Of a DNA stretch of 51,296 nucleotides, positions 1-8,450 are shown piece after piece. How positions within the stretch are numbered: the first letter of the stretch is position 1; each line of letters starts with the position of its first letter. The notes under the pieces are model-generated. The model was not told the origin of the DNA. It was given only the letters and a program-made list of their open reading frames with translations, and did not search any database. Source of the DNA: Alkalibacterium putridalgicola (GTDB lineage Bacteria > Bacillota > Bacilli > Lactobacillales > Carnobacteriaceae_A); contig NZ_FOBL01000020.1 in the NCBI RefSeq assembly GCF_900109825.1, positions 1 to 51,296 of the forward strand, read 5' to 3'. A program made the position numbers and the translations under genes.

Positions 1-13
1 AGGACTTAACCAC
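1..13 (+). rRNA. 3' end of 23S rRNA (partial)
   Basis: The first bases match the usual 3' terminus of 23S rRNA in Bacilli (AGGACTTAACCA), and a 5S gene follows about 115 bp later. The exact mature end cannot be fixed. Bases 5-28 form an imperfect hairpin (CTTAA..CCACC with GGTGG..TTAAG) that probably belongs to the processing stalk. A second stem (84-90 with 102-108) lies in the 23S-5S spacer. Confidence 0.55.
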
Positions 14-127
14 CAAAGGTGGCTTAAGGGTAAGATGCGGTGTTGTAGAAAAACGTTGTGTGTACGTAAAATCAACTGTCTAGTTTTGAGAGAACAGAGT
101 TCTCAAAAAAATAAAAAGAAGAGTCAC

Positions 128-246
128 TGTGCGGTGACGATGGCGGGAAGGACCCACCTGTTCCCATTCCGAACACAGCCGTTAAGCTTCCCAGCGCCGA
201 GGATAGTGAAGGGTTTCCCTTTGTGAAAGCAGGACGTTGCCGTGCA
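128..246 (+). rRNA. rrf: 5S ribosomal RNA
   Basis: About 119 nt with the conserved core of bacterial 5S rRNA (CCCATTCCGAACAC followed by GTTAAGCTTCCCAGCGCCGA). The two ends pair (TGTGCGGTGAC at 128-138 with GTTGCCGTGCA at 236-246, allowing G-U pairs), which sets the boundaries. It follows the 23S tail and precedes tRNA-Asn, as expected for the end of an rRNA operon. A short T tract lies just after it. Confidence 0.95.
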
Positions 247-279
247 GCTCTTTTTTTGATATAATGATTATATAATTAT

Positions 280-352
280 TCCGCAATAGCTCAGCTGGTA
301 GAGCGCATGACTGTTAATCATGATGTCGCAGGTTCGAGCCCTGCTTGCGGAG
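280..352 (+). tRNA. tRNA-Asn (GTT)
   Basis: 73-nt cloverleaf. The acceptor arm TCCGCAA pairs with TTGCGGA, and the anticodon GTT is at 313-315. The D-loop AGCTCAGCTGGTAGAG and T-arm GGTTCGAGCC are standard. CCA is not encoded. It lies directly behind 5S rRNA and was probably transcribed with it. Confidence 0.95.
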
Positions 353-374
353 TTATTTTTTTTGAAAATAATTA

Positions 375-447
375 GCCGCTTTAGCTCAGCAGGTAGAGCG
401 CATCCATGGTAAGGATGAGGTCGCCGGTTCAAACCCGGCAAGTGGCT
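375..447 (+). tRNA. tRNA-Thr (GGT)
   Basis: 73-nt cloverleaf. The acceptor arm GCCGCTT pairs with AAGTGGC, and the anticodon stem CATCC/GGATG encloses loop ATGGTAA with anticodon GGT. The T-arm is GGTTCAAACC. It is the last gene of the rRNA-tRNA cluster before a strong terminator. Confidence 0.94.
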
Positions 448-454
448 TAAGATG

Positions 455-483
455 GACGAGATCCCTGGATCTCGTCTTTTTAT
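455..483 (+). terminator. terminator of the rRNA-tRNA operon
   Basis: A near-perfect stem GACGAGATCC/GGATCTCGTC with a tiny loop is followed by CTTTTTATAT. It closes the 5S/tRNA-Asn/tRNA-Thr unit. Confidence 0.9.
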
Positions 484-806
484 ATTTACTAAAATAAATT
501 AGAGAGTTTTATTGGAGTCATATCCTGCAAAGAATTGATCCAAGTATTATCCCTTGTAATAAATTTTTTATAGTATAAAATGAAAAAAAGTGTAACTATA
601 TATATATGGTCAATCTTGAATGGCAACATAAGCTAGTTTTTTATAATGTAGATACTTATTTGGCTCTTCTGCTGATCGATCTTCGTGATTTTGTGAGAGA
701 TTGGGGGTCAAGACTTGATGCCATTCATTTAGTAGAAGAAAGGGAAAGTATTGCTATCATACGATTTCTACATAGAGATACTATAAGTCAGAAAGGAGTC
801 TCTCCC
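484..806. other. AT-rich intergenic region with no convincing gene
   Basis: The frame of the downstream gene stays open from 606, but that stretch has no good SD and looks unlike a protein start. Another short frame starts at the ATG following TATAAA near 580 and stops after 18 codons. The stretch may hold a promoter or a decayed gene. I see no RNA gene or known element in it. Confidence 0.4.
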
Positions 807-1208
807 ATGTCTGTCATTATAAAAAGAAAAGCAATGATCTTTAGAGGCTTTACTAGATTAGAGATGAAACTGAATGGAAAAGCTATCGGCACTATAAGTA
901 ACGGCGAAAAAAGAGAGATAAATGTCCCGTATAAAAATTCATGCTTGCAGGTGACTCAGTTTGGCGGAAAAAGTAATGAACTGTCTGTAAGTGACGGAGA
1001 TATGGTGCTTATCAGTACTGCGGCGTGGACGGGATGGGGACTTTTTCTCATTGCGATCATTGTTCCGATGATGGTCAACAGTTTTGACGGATTACCTCAA
1101 GTCAGTAGTGTCATGCTGACCTTTGTGATGTATCTTTCTGCATTTTGGCTGGTATATTCTTTTAAACTGACTAAGCTGACCGCTGTTAATGAACTAAAGA
1201 AGAGGTAG
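807..1208 (+). CDS. small membrane protein of unknown function, two C-terminal TM helices
   Basis: 133 aa with no family I can name. The start at 807 is chosen because GAAAGGAG lies 8 nt upstream; the open frame reaches back to 606 but lacks an SD there. Residues 1-70 look beta-rich with a PEGA-like pattern (GFTRLEMKLNGK..., then NVPY..LQVTQFGG), ending in a turn before the membrane. Residues about 75-95 and 105-125 are two hydrophobic helices, followed by a basic tail. The likely topology is an extracytoplasmic or cytoplasmic beta domain anchored by a helical hairpin. It stands alone between the tRNA terminator and its own terminator. Function is unknown. Confidence 0.65.
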   Translation: MSVIIKRKAMIFRGFTRLEMKLNGKAIGTISNGEKREINVPYKNSCLQVTQFGGKSNELSVSDGDMVLISTAAWTGWGLFLIAIIVPMMVNSFDGLPQVSSVMLTFVMYLSAFWLVYSFKLTKLTAVNELKKR

Positions 1209-1283
1209 ATCTTTAAGAATGAAGACTTACCTCTATTTCAGTATGATTAAGAGGAACCACGAAAATCATATAAGCTGTTTTTG

Positions 1284-1320
1284 AGCCACTAGAGTTGATT
1301 ACTGCTCTATGGTTTTTTTA
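1284..1320 (+). terminator. terminator after the small membrane protein
   Basis: The stem CCACTAGAG/CTCTATGG carries one bulge and a 10-nt loop, and is followed by seven T. The gene on the other strand ends about 130 bp farther on. Confidence 0.6.
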
Positions 1321-1448
1321 TTATCTGATGGATAGATTGGTGTTTCTAGTAATCTCCCGATTCAACCTTAAACAGCTCGAAGGCGTATTATATGGTGGGA
1401 AAGTTCAACTGTCCATGAAACCCTATCTTATTGAGTAACCTCATCCAT

Positions 1449-2285
1449 TTAAATCAATTTAAGATGTCTAAATGCATTATACAGGCCATCATTAGCGACA
1501 TCATCCGTCACGTGATCCGCCATTTCCTTGATTTCTCGGCTGCCATTTCCCATGGCAATACCAGTACCACAAACTTCCAGCATAGGGATATCGACGGCAG
1601 CATCACCAAATGCAATCGTATTTTTTTCAGATTCTCCCAGGTAATCCAAAAGTTCTGTGATTGCTGTTCGTTTATCGATATTATTTAAGGCAATGTCGCC
1701 AAAAAGAGCTGTTTCTCCCGCACCACCCCACGTTCCTACTTTAAATTCGCTGAAGAGGTGTTTTGCTTTCAAATAATCTTCATAAGAGTTCAAGATGAAG
1801 CTGATTTTATTGATGTCATCACGATAGGGAAGTTCTCCGAAAATCATATCTGGGAAGACATCTTTAACCTTGAGATGATCAGTCTGCTCTTGCCCTTTTT
1901 TTGCTGAATATAACTGTATAGGTCTTTCAGCTTCCTCTTCAAACCTCTCACTGGCGAACAGTCCGGCGTTACTTTCAAGATAAAATTCCAGATTATTTTC
2001 ATATAGCCAGTCTACGATCATTCGAGTATCTTTGGCCGACAGTTTTTTTTCAGCTATGACATTGTTATTACTTTCGATATAACTTCCATTTCCACCAATG
2101 TATCCATTGAATCCTATATCCAGGATTTTTTTATACATTTCAGCTTTACTTCTTCCTGTAACAGTGAAGACTTTATGACCGTTGGCTTGTGCGGCTTTGA
2201 TCGCTCTGACGGCTGATTCAGGCAGTTCATTAGTGTAAGTCACTAATGTTCCGTCTACGTCTAAAAAGATATAGTGTGATTCCAT
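1449..2285 (-). CDS. HAD-superfamily phosphatase, Cof/IIB subfamily
   Basis: 278 aa, the usual length of Cof-type phosphatases, which dephosphorylate sugar phosphates or phosphorylated cofactors such as PLP or FMN. Motif I (LDVDGTLVTY) is at residues 8-17, with the two catalytic Asp. Motif II is VTGRS near residue 43. The cap domain occupies about 85-190. The lysine in NNIDKRT is motif III, and GDAAVDIPMLE near 228-238 carries the motif IV acids. The start is fixed by AAGGAG 7-8 nt upstream. It is monocistronic, convergent with the small membrane protein and divergent from the UDG gene. The substrate cannot be told from sequence. Confidence 0.9.
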   Translation of the reverse strand: MESHYIFLDVDGTLVTYTNELPESAVRAIKAAQANGHKVFTVTGRSKAEMYKKILDIGFNGYIGGNGSYIESNNNVIAEKKLSAKDTRMIVDWLYENNLEFYLESNAGLFASERFEEEAERPIQLYSAKKGQEQTDHLKVKDVFPDMIFGELPYRDDINKISFILNSYEDYLKAKHLFSEFKVGTWGGAGETALFGDIALNNIDKRTAITELLDYLGESEKNTIAFGDAAVDIPMLEVCGTGIAMGNGSREIKEMADHVTDDVANDGLYNAFRHLKLI

Positions 2286-2716
2286 AATTATTCTCCTTAT
2301 ATAGTTGTTTATAAATTTGTCACCTTACTATAATTAGTTCTGGTCAGACCAGCTGACATTCCATGAGCCGCTGGTCACTTGATCCAAGTCAGCGAAGGAT
2401 TGGTCAAAATAGAAAAACCTGAATCAATAATTGTCTGACAAAAGAAACTGTCAAAACAACTACTGATTCAGGTTTTGCCTAGTCGAGCTAGTAACAATCC
2501 AGATGATTTATGTGAGTCTATAGTATCATATATCCTTATGAATAGATATGCATTCTTACTCTCGTTTTTTTCAGTATCATTATGACGGATTTTACGTGCG
2601 TTCAGCAGAGGATACTTTATGATCGATTTTAGAAAAAACTCCTTCTGATACTTTCAGGTATTATCTATGCTAAACTAGTATTGAGATATCTTATATAGAA
2701 AGGGAACGGTAAGTAT
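2286..2716. other. divergent intergenic region with a long imperfect hairpin
   Basis: It separates the HAD gene (-) from the UDG-like gene (+). It contains the 63-nt inverted repeat annotated separately and, around 2341-2407, several GGTCA/TGACC words in both orientations that can form short stems. No open frame with an SD is visible. The promoter of the UDG gene should lie near 2650-2700 (TATCTATGCTAAACTAGTATTG). Confidence 0.4.
2414..2476. repeat. 63-nt inverted repeat
   Basis: The 13-bp perfect arms AAAACCTGAATCA (2414-2426) and TGATTCAGGTTTT (2464-2476) enclose a second small stem TGACA/TGTCA. It lies between divergent genes, where a terminator is not needed. It could be a leftover mobile-element end, a small RNA or a regulatory fold. 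I do not recognise the family. Confidence 0.6.
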
Positions 2717-3295
2717 ATGACGATTTTTGACGATATCAAGGAAGAAATCATGGCAGATCCAATGAATGCCGGCTACACAGAACGAGGTGTTAGGCCTCTG
2801 TTTAAAGCTTCGAGAGATGCCAAAATAGCTATCGTCGGACAAGCACCGGGTCGGAAAGCGGAAGAGACTCAGATGTTCTGGAACGACCCGAGCGGCGACC
2901 GACTTAGAGAGTGGATGGGCATCTCGAGAGAAGTATTTTATGATACGCACATCGTAGCGCACCTGCCCATGGATTTTTATTATCCGGGTAAAGCAAAGTC
3001 AGGAGATGTGCCTCCCCGGAAAGGATTTGCTGAAAAGTGGCATCCAATGATCCTTGAGGAGATGCCCCAGGTCGAGACGATCATCCTGGTGGGAAATCAT
3101 GCACAGAAACACTATCTAGGCAAAAGGAGAGAACGGAACTTAACGGAAACTGTCAAGAATTATGAGCAGTATCTGCCTGACTATCTGCCTTTGGTGCATC
3201 CTTCTCCATTAAATCACGGCTGGCTGAAACGTCACCCCTGGTTTGAACAAGACGTGGTCCCGGTCCTTCGAAACATCGTACATGAACACATTTAA
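2717..3295 (+). CDS. uracil-DNA glycosylase superfamily protein
   Basis: 192 aa, a compact single-domain UDG-fold protein. Motif 1, GQAPGRKAEET, starts near residue 41 and corresponds to the G-x-A-P-G water/uracil-binding loop. The C-terminal motif HPSPLN (about 161-166) is the leucine-loop/histidine motif that inserts into the minor groove. The family removes uracil or related damaged bases, or has uncharacterised nucleic-acid roles. This member is not the canonical Ung family, which has GQDPYH. It is monocistronic, with an SD-like AAAGGGAA upstream, and is followed by a shared terminator. The exact base specificity is inferred to be uracil only by family. Confidence 0.8.
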   Translation: MTIFDDIKEEIMADPMNAGYTERGVRPLFKASRDAKIAIVGQAPGRKAEETQMFWNDPSGDRLREWMGISREVFYDTHIVAHLPMDFYYPGKAKSGDVPPRKGFAEKWHPMILEEMPQVETIILVGNHAQKHYLGKRRERNLTETVKNYEQYLPDYLPLVHPSPLNHGWLKRHPWFEQDVVPVLRNIVHEHI

Positions 3296-3320
3296 AGCTT
3301 AATCCAAGGTGAAGTCAAAT

Positions 3321-3360
3321 AAACATGCAAGGGAGGGTTCCCTCCCTGCATGTTTATTTA
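3321..3360. terminator. bidirectional terminator (UDG / FMN reductase)
   Basis: AAACATGCA-A-GGGAGGG pairs with CCCTCCCTGCATGTTT with one bulged A, and T/A tracts lie on both sides. It sits between converging genes. Confidence 0.85.
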
Positions 3361-3382
3361 TAGCTAGTCAGTTAACGAGCTG

Positions 3383-3976
3383 TTATTTTTTAGGATCGCC
3401 TGCAGCTTCTGCTTTTTTCTCTCTAACTGATTTCATCGCTTCTGTCCAGTAAGTCAGCTGATAAAGCATCGTTTCTACAGCGTCTTTTTGTGCATCACTC
3501 GGGTTCAACCCATCGTCGTTCCAGTCATAAAATAATGAAAGAGCGGGGTGCGTACGTACGTGGGCAACCTGGAATTCAGAAAGTACCGTACGAAGCTGTT
3601 CTGCTGCTCGTACGCCGCCTGCCGAGCCATAGCTTACGATACCGGCTGCCTTATCGTTTAATTCGTTATAGACGAAATCCAGACCATTTTTCAGTGCGGA
3701 AGACATCCCGTGATTGTATTCAGGGGTAACAAAGATATAGCCGTCTAAGCTGTTTAGTTTTTCTGACCAGGGACGCTGTTTTTCTTTCTCTACAAGGTCA
3801 TCAGTATAAGCGGGTGAAGCGGGTTCAGCAAACACCGGCAGATCGTATTCTTTCAGATCCACCAACTCGAATTTCAGCTCCTGCGTATAGTTCTCCGCTA
3901 TATTTTTGACCCATTTTGCAACGTCCTCATTTACACGGCCTTCACGGATACTTCCTAATATTATCCCGATCTTCAT
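3383..3976 (-). CDS. NADPH-dependent FMN reductase family protein
   Basis: 197 aa with a flavodoxin-like fold. The N-terminal phosphate-binding loop GSIREGRVNE (residues 8-17) and the TPEYNHGMSSALKNGLDF motif (about 84-101) are the signature of the azoreductase/chromate reductase/NQO group. GSAGGVRAAEQLR follows near residue 118. These soluble enzymes use NAD(P)H to reduce FMN, quinones, azo dyes or metals. The start has AAGGAGG about 8 nt upstream. A short perfect palindrome (GACGC-TTTAA-GCGTC, 4004-4018) lies just upstream of the SD. The physiological substrate is unknown. Confidence 0.9.
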   Translation of the reverse strand: MKIGIILGSIREGRVNEDVAKWVKNIAENYTQELKFELVDLKEYDLPVFAEPASPAYTDDLVEKEKQRPWSEKLNSLDGYIFVTPEYNHGMSSALKNGLDFVYNELNDKAAGIVSYGSAGGVRAAEQLRTVLSEFQVAHVRTHPALSLFYDWNDDGLNPSDAQKDAVETMLYQLTYWTEAMKSVREKKAEAAGDPKK

Positions 3977-4236
3977 TCGATCATTCCTCCTTTGAATTTG
4001 TGCGACGCTTTAAGCGTCTTCTGTTTAAGTATATCATATATATATTTTAAGTCGAATTCGAAGCACCTGCTTTAACGTCAAGAGGGAGTTGCGTATGTTC
4101 ATAAGGGCCCTTTCAAATAGTCAGATCAGAGACTTTACGGCTATTCTTCGTCTTTTTCTAGAACTAAGAGAGTAATTTAATGTTAAATTTGAACCTACGT
4201 GTTACACTTATATCAAATACACAAGGAGTGGAACCA

Positions 4237-4509
4237 ATGGAATTTACAAAAGGGGATAATCGTTTTTATAAGAAACAGGATGACAAACTCGTTGCAGAAA
4301 TCACTTATATTCCTAAAGGCGATAATGTCGATGTCAATCATACATTTGTTGATCCGTCACTCAGAGGTCAGGGCATAGCTGAACAGCTTGTCGAACGTGT
4401 CGTAGAAGAAATGGAAAAAGAAGGAAAGAAAATCATCCCTTCTTGTCCATATGTAGGTAAGTTGTTCGAACGCAAGCCTGAAAAGTACGGGCATATCCAC
4501 GCAAAATGA
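4237..4509 (+). CDS. small GNAT-type N-acetyltransferase (YjdJ-like)
   Basis: 90 aa, the size of the stand-alone minimal GNAT domain family (Gcn5-related, YjdJ/ElaA-like small form). The start at 4237 is chosen over the upstream ATG at 4180 because ACAAGGAG lies 8-9 nt before it. The acetyl-CoA site is visible as VDPSLRGQGIAEQLVERVV near residues 39-57, with the Q/R-x-x-G-x-G/A signature. The conserved cysteine in SCPYVGKLFERKPE near 70 is typical of this subfamily. The substrate is unknown. It is a single gene directly upstream of the tRNA cluster. Confidence 0.85.
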   Translation: MEFTKGDNRFYKKQDDKLVAEITYIPKGDNVDVNHTFVDPSLRGQGIAEQLVERVVEEMEKEGKKIIPSCPYVGKLFERKPEKYGHIHAK

Positions 4510-4607
4510 GTTTTCTCTAATAAAGCGAGATTCTTTTGAAATGATGTTGACAATTTATGCTTTTCATTATAGAATATATCTTGTGCTCAAAAAGTACAAG
4601 ATATGCA

Positions 4608-4679
4608 GGCCCCTTGGTCAAGCGGTTAAGACACCGCCCTTTCACGGCGGTAACACGGGTTCGAATCCCGTAGGGGTCA
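4608..4679 (+). tRNA. tRNA-Glu (TTC)
   Basis: 72-nt cloverleaf. GGCCCCT pairs with AGGGGTC (one G-U). The anticodon loop CTTTCAC holds TTC. The T-arm is GGTTCGAATCC. First of four tRNAs in tandem. Confidence 0.94.
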
Positions 4680-4707
4680 TCGCGCTTTATTCATAATGCG
4701 TCATAAT

Positions 4708-4780
4708 GCCGGCTTAGCTCAGTAGGTAGAGCAACTGAATCGTAATCAGTGGGTCGAGGGTTCAATTCCTTTAGCCGGCA
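4708..4780 (+). tRNA. tRNA-Thr (CGT)
   Basis: 73-nt cloverleaf. GCCGGCT pairs with AGCCGGC, and the anticodon stem ACTGA/TCAGT encloses ATCGTAA with CGT. It is a second threonine isoacceptor beside the GGT form at 375. Confidence 0.92.
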
Positions 4781-4796
4781 TTGTTTATTTAATAGC

Positions 4797-4877
4797 GGAG
4801 GGATAGCGAAGTGGCCAAACGCAGCGGACTGTAAATCCGTTCCTTCGGGTTCGTAGGTTCAAATCCTACTCCCTCCA
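4797..4877 (+). tRNA. tRNA-Tyr (GTA)
   Basis: 81 nt with the long variable arm of bacterial tRNA-Tyr (TCCTTCGGGTTC). The acceptor arm GGAGGGA pairs with TCCCTCC, and the anticodon GTA lies within CTGTAAA. Confidence 0.94.
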
Positions 4878-4882
4878 TTTAT

Positions 4883-4954
4883 TGGGCTATAGCCAAGCGG
4901 TAAGGCAGCGGGTTTTGATCCCGTCATTCCTAGGTTCGAATCCTAGTAGCCCAG
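4883..4954 (+). tRNA. tRNA-Gln (TTG)
   Basis: 72-nt cloverleaf. TGGGCTA pairs with TAGCCCA, and the anticodon stem GCGGG/CCCGT encloses TTTTGAT with TTG. Last tRNA before a terminator. Confidence 0.94.
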
Positions 4955-4960
4955 TATGAT

Positions 4961-4997
4961 AAAAAACTGTGCGGCGATATGCTGCACAGTTTTTTTG
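4961..4997 (+). terminator. terminator of the tRNA cluster
   Basis: The stem AACTGTGC/GCACAGTT with an 11-nt loop is followed by seven T. Confidence 0.88.
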
Positions 4998-5071
4998 TTT
5001 ATCCAGAGAGACTAAGGCTGCTCATAAAAAGAAAATTGTCAGAATTCACTCGTTAATGCAGGCTGATTATG

Positions 5072-5080
5072 TGGTATACT
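5072..5080 (+). promoter_or_regulatory. extended -10 promoter of cdaA-cdaR-glmM
   Basis: TGGTATACT is a TGN extended -10 hexamer 35 bp before the cdaA start, ahead of GGAGGTGG. A good -35 at normal distance is not visible, which fits an extended -10 promoter. Confidence 0.55.
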
Positions 5081-5115
5081 TACACCGTATATGTTTAGAT
5101 TTTGGAGGTGGCATA

Positions 5116-5976
5116 ATGCCCATAGAATTTCTTAGAACGTTCGACTGGTCACGCCTGCTGGCCTGGCGGACAGGAATCAATATTATCGATATTTTGATTG
5201 TTGCTTTCTTTATGTACCAGCTTATGAGAATAGTAAAAGGCACACGTGCTGTAGAACTTTTAAAAGGAATCGGAGTCATTTTACTGCTGAAATTAGTCAG
5301 TGTCCTGTTTCAGCTGAATACAACAGAATTTGTTGTCGACTTTGTCATTCAATGGTCTGCCCTGGCACTGATCATCATCTTTCAGCCTGAACTGAGACGT
5401 GGATTGGAACATCTTGGTAGAGGTTCGGTCTTTGGAAGAAAGAGAAAATCCAATCCGAGTGAACAGGTCGTGGATCATCTATCCCATGCGCTTCAATATA
5501 TGGGGAAAAGACGTATTGGTGCCTTGATCTCAATTGAAATGGAAACGGGTCTGGATGAATACATTGAAACGGGTATCCCGATCAATGCAGATCTGTCCTC
5601 AGAATTGCTGATCAACATCTTTATACCGAACACGCCTTTGCACGACGGCGCTGTTATCATTAAAGACTTTAAGGTGGCTACAGCAGCAAGTTATCTGCCA
5701 CTGTCAGAAAGTCCGGCTATTCCTAAGAAATTGGGGACACGACATCGTGCGGCAATCGGGCTGTCTGAAGTTTCCGATGCGATAACCCTGATAGTTTCAG
5801 AAGAAACGGGAGACATAAGCATTTCCCGCAGAGGGAACTTGATCAATGACATGACTCAGGAAGAAGTTGTTGATTACTTGAACAGAGAAATCGTTGAAAC
5901 GGAGAAAGAAAAAGAAACAAAAGGACCTTTACAGCAATTTATAGAAGCTGTCAGAAAAGGGGTGTGGGGTAAATGA
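5116..5976 (+). CDS. cdaA: diadenylate cyclase CdaA
   Basis: 286 aa. CdaA makes the second messenger c-di-AMP from two ATP at the membrane. The start at 5116 follows GGAGGTGG by 5 nt; the longer frame upstream has no SD. Three N-terminal hydrophobic segments (roughly residues 15-85) anchor it. The DAC domain follows, with both signature motifs: DGAVII (near 180) and the RHR in GTRHRAAIG (near 210). The gene overlaps cdaR by 4 nt (ATGA), and glmM follows, the conserved cdaA-cdaR-glmM unit that ties c-di-AMP to cell-wall precursor supply. Expression is probably from the extended -10 promoter behind the tRNA terminator. Confidence 0.96.
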   Translation: MPIEFLRTFDWSRLLAWRTGINIIDILIVAFFMYQLMRIVKGTRAVELLKGIGVILLLKLVSVLFQLNTTEFVVDFVIQWSALALIIIFQPELRRGLEHLGRGSVFGRKRKSNPSEQVVDHLSHALQYMGKRRIGALISIEMETGLDEYIETGIPINADLSSELLINIFIPNTPLHDGAVIIKDFKVATAASYLPLSESPAIPKKLGTRHRAAIGLSEVSDAITLIVSEETGDISISRRGNLINDMTQEEVVDYLNREIVETEKEKETKGPLQQFIEAVRKGVWGK

Positions 5977-6977
5977 AAATGAATGTTGAAAATCCTTGGA
6001 TTTCAAAACTCATTGCTTTATTCTTCGCCATCGTCCTGTTCTCATTTGTCGCGTATGAGAATGAATCGCGTAATCTTTCAACAAACCCGACAGATGGAGC
6101 AAGCATCACAAGTTCTGAAGTCATAACCAATTTACCTATAGATATCAACATCGATCGTGATACTTATTTTGTTTCAGGTATTCCCGAAACAGCTACGATA
6201 CGTCTAGAGGGGCCACAAGCCATTTTAACTCAGACCCTGGCCACACAGAACTTTACTGTTGAAACGCCTGATCTCGATGAATTGGGTCCGGGCAGTCATA
6301 CGATCGAACTGGAAGTCGAAGGACTAAGCAATCAGCTGGAATATAGTGTGATGCCGGCAGAGGTCATGCTGGAGATCGAAGAGAAACGAGTAGAAGAATA
6401 TGAAGTGAGAGTCGAGTTCAATGAATCAGCTCACTTGGAAGATGGCTATAGAGCTGAAGATCCGATATTGTCTACTGAAACAGTAACAATTTCAGGAGCA
6501 TTGTCCACAATGGAGGAAATCAGTGATGTCATGGTCGTTGTCATGCCTGAAGGCGGCAGCATCACCGAGGATATCGAAACGACATTGAACGTCCTTGCAC
6601 TCGATGAGACAGGTGATCCATTGAATGTCAACATTTCACCTCAGCAGATCGATGTTACGATTCCCGTGAGAGGGACGCAGCGGACCCTGCCGATCGTTCT
6701 TGAAGAGTCAGGCGTGCCGAATGAAGATTATGAGTATGCATTAGAAATAGCTCAGGGAGAACCTGAGAACGTGACGATTACTGGAGAATCTGATACTATA
6801 GAAGAGTTGAATAACTTTGTGATAGAAGTGGATGTATCAGGTGTAACAGAATCAACTATACGTACGATACCTTTGAATCTGCCTGAAGGGATCACAGAAA
6901 CAGAACCTGAAGAATTAGACGTTCTGATTCGCGTGAATAAAGTAGAACCAGCAGAAACAGATAATGGAACAGAATAA
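5973..6977 (+). CDS. cdaR: CdaR, YbbR-domain regulator of CdaA
   Basis: 334 aa. One N-terminal membrane helix (about residues 8-28) is followed by an extracytoplasmic region made of YbbR repeats, seen as recurring beta-rich blocks (for example near residues 45-125, 130-215 and 220-310). The protein is acidic outside the membrane. CdaR binds CdaA and modulates c-di-AMP output in Listeria and Lactococcus. The start ATG overlaps the cdaA stop, so translation is likely coupled. A second in-frame ATG lies two codons on. Confidence 0.93.
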   Translation: MKMNVENPWISKLIALFFAIVLFSFVAYENESRNLSTNPTDGASITSSEVITNLPIDINIDRDTYFVSGIPETATIRLEGPQAILTQTLATQNFTVETPDLDELGPGSHTIELEVEGLSNQLEYSVMPAEVMLEIEEKRVEEYEVRVEFNESAHLEDGYRAEDPILSTETVTISGALSTMEEISDVMVVVMPEGGSITEDIETTLNVLALDETGDPLNVNISPQQIDVTIPVRGTQRTLPIVLEESGVPNEDYEYALEIAQGEPENVTITGESDTIEELNNFVIEVDVSGVTESTIRTIPLNLPEGITETEPEELDVLIRVNKVEPAETDNGTE

Positions 6978-7020
6978 ATCAAACAGATGAATAACAATAA
7001 TGTGAGGAGTTAATTTTACT

Positions 7021-8379
7021 ATGGGAAAATATTTTGGAACCGATGGTGTACGAGGAGTAGCCAATAAAGAACTGACACCGGAAATAGCATTTAAACTGGG
7101 ACGTTTTGGCGGATATGTCTTGTCACAACACTCAGATTCTGACAGACCGCGTGTTTTAGTAGGTAAAGATACACGCATTTCGGGTAAAATGCTGGAATAT
7201 GCACTAATATCCGGTCTTTTATCTGTAGGTGTCGAAGTGCTGCGTCTAGGGGTCATCACGACACCGGGTGTCTCTTTCCTGACACGTCAGCAGGATGCTA
7301 CTGCAGGAATCATGATTTCGGCCTCGCACAATCCTGTACAGGATAATGGCATAAAATTCTTCGGTTCGGACGGTTTCAAACTTTCTGATGAACAGGAAGC
7401 TGAAATCGAAGCTTATCTTGATGGAGATAGTGATGACCTGCCTCGTCCAAGTGCGGATGATTTAGGTACATCTGACGAGTACAAAGAAGGCCTTCAGAAA
7501 TATATCCAATTCCTGACACAGACGATTTCTGGTGACTTATCCGGGATACATGTGGCTCTGGATGGCGCAAACGGTGCAGCCAGTCCATTATTGAACCGCT
7601 TGTTTGCCGATCTGGATACGGATTTTGATGTGACGGGCAATACGCCTAACGGCTTGAATATCAATGAAGGAGTCGGAAGTACTCATCCGGAATATTTATC
7701 TCAATTCGTAAAAGAAAAAGGTGCTGATGTCGGTCTGGCATTTGATGGCGACGGTGACCGCCTGATCGCTGTAGATGAGTTAGGTAATATCGTCGATGGC
7801 GATAAGATCATGTACATCTGCGGCAAATTCATGCATGAAGAAGGACGTTTGAAAAAGAATACGATCGTTTCAACTGTGATGAGCAACATCGGGTTCTATA
7901 AAGCACTGGAAACGCATGATCTGGAATCGGTGAAAACAAAAGTGGGTGACCGCTTTGTTATGGAAGAAATGGTTAAAAACGGCTATAACTTAGGTGGCGA
8001 GCAGTCCGGACATGTTATCTTCCTGGACTATCATACAACAGGGGATGGCTTGCTGACTGGTGTACAGCTGTTGCATGTGATGAAAGAAACAGGGAAAAAA
8101 CTATCAGAACTGGCGGAGGAAGTGACGTCTTACCCTCAAAAACTGGTCAACATACCTGTCACGGATAAACATAATGTGATGTCGAATCCGGCAATCAGTA
8201 ACGTGATCGATGAAGTTGAAAAGGAAATGGCCGGAAATGGTCGTGTCCTTGTTCGTCCGAGCGGGACTGAATCTTTACTCCGAGTGATGGCAGAAGCTCC
8301 AACACAGGAGGCCGTTTCTGAATATGTTGAACGCATCGCTAAAGTGGTAAGAGAAGAGTTAGGAACTAACGAAGCTTAA
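7021..8379 (+). CDS. glmM: phosphoglucosamine mutase GlmM
   Basis: 452 aa, standard length. It converts glucosamine-6-P to glucosamine-1-P for UDP-GlcNAc and peptidoglycan synthesis. The N-terminus [12 protein letters not shown] is typical. The catalytic phosphoserine loop [17 protein letters not shown] lies near residue 100, the metal-binding loop DGDGDRL near 242, the sugar-binding GGEQSGH near 327 and the phosphate-binding RPSGTE near 412. GTGAGGAG precedes the start by 10-12 nt. It is third in the cdaA-cdaR-glmM operon and is closed by a terminator. GlmM is reported to bind and inhibit CdaA in related bacteria. Confidence 0.97.
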   Translation: MGKYFGTDGVRGVANKELTPEIAFKLGRFGGYVLSQHSDSDRPRVLVGKDTRISGKMLEYALISGLLSVGVEVLRLGVITTPGVSFLTRQQDATAGIMISASHNPVQDNGIKFFGSDGFKLSDEQEAEIEAYLDGDSDDLPRPSADDLGTSDEYKEGLQKYIQFLTQTISGDLSGIHVALDGANGAASPLLNRLFADLDTDFDVTGNTPNGLNINEGVGSTHPEYLSQFVKEKGADVGLAFDGDGDRLIAVDELGNIVDGDKIMYICGKFMHEEGRLKKNTIVSTVMSNIGFYKALETHDLESVKTKVGDRFVMEEMVKNGYNLGGEQSGHVIFLDYHTTGDGLLTGVQLLHVMKETGKKLSELAEEVTSYPQKLVNIPVTDKHNVMSNPAISNVIDEVEKEMAGNGRVLVRPSGTESLLRVMAEAPTQEAVSEYVERIAKVVREELGTNEA

Positions 8380-8384
8380 TCATG

Positions 8385-8428
8385 AAAAAACTACAAACCC
8401 CGTCTAAAGGTGGTTTGTAGTTTTTTAT
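8385..8428 (+). terminator. terminator after glmM
   Basis: AAAAAACTACAAACC pairs with GGTTTGTAGTTTTTT around a 12-nt loop. It works on the plus strand and may also serve the converging DUF456 gene. Confidence 0.9.
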
Positions 8429-8450
8429 GTGGGTTGTTTATCAGGTGTGG

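Noticed and set aside
606-806. N-terminal extension of the first membrane protein
   Set aside because: The frame is open but lacks an SD, and the internal ATG at 807 has a well-placed GAAAGGAG.
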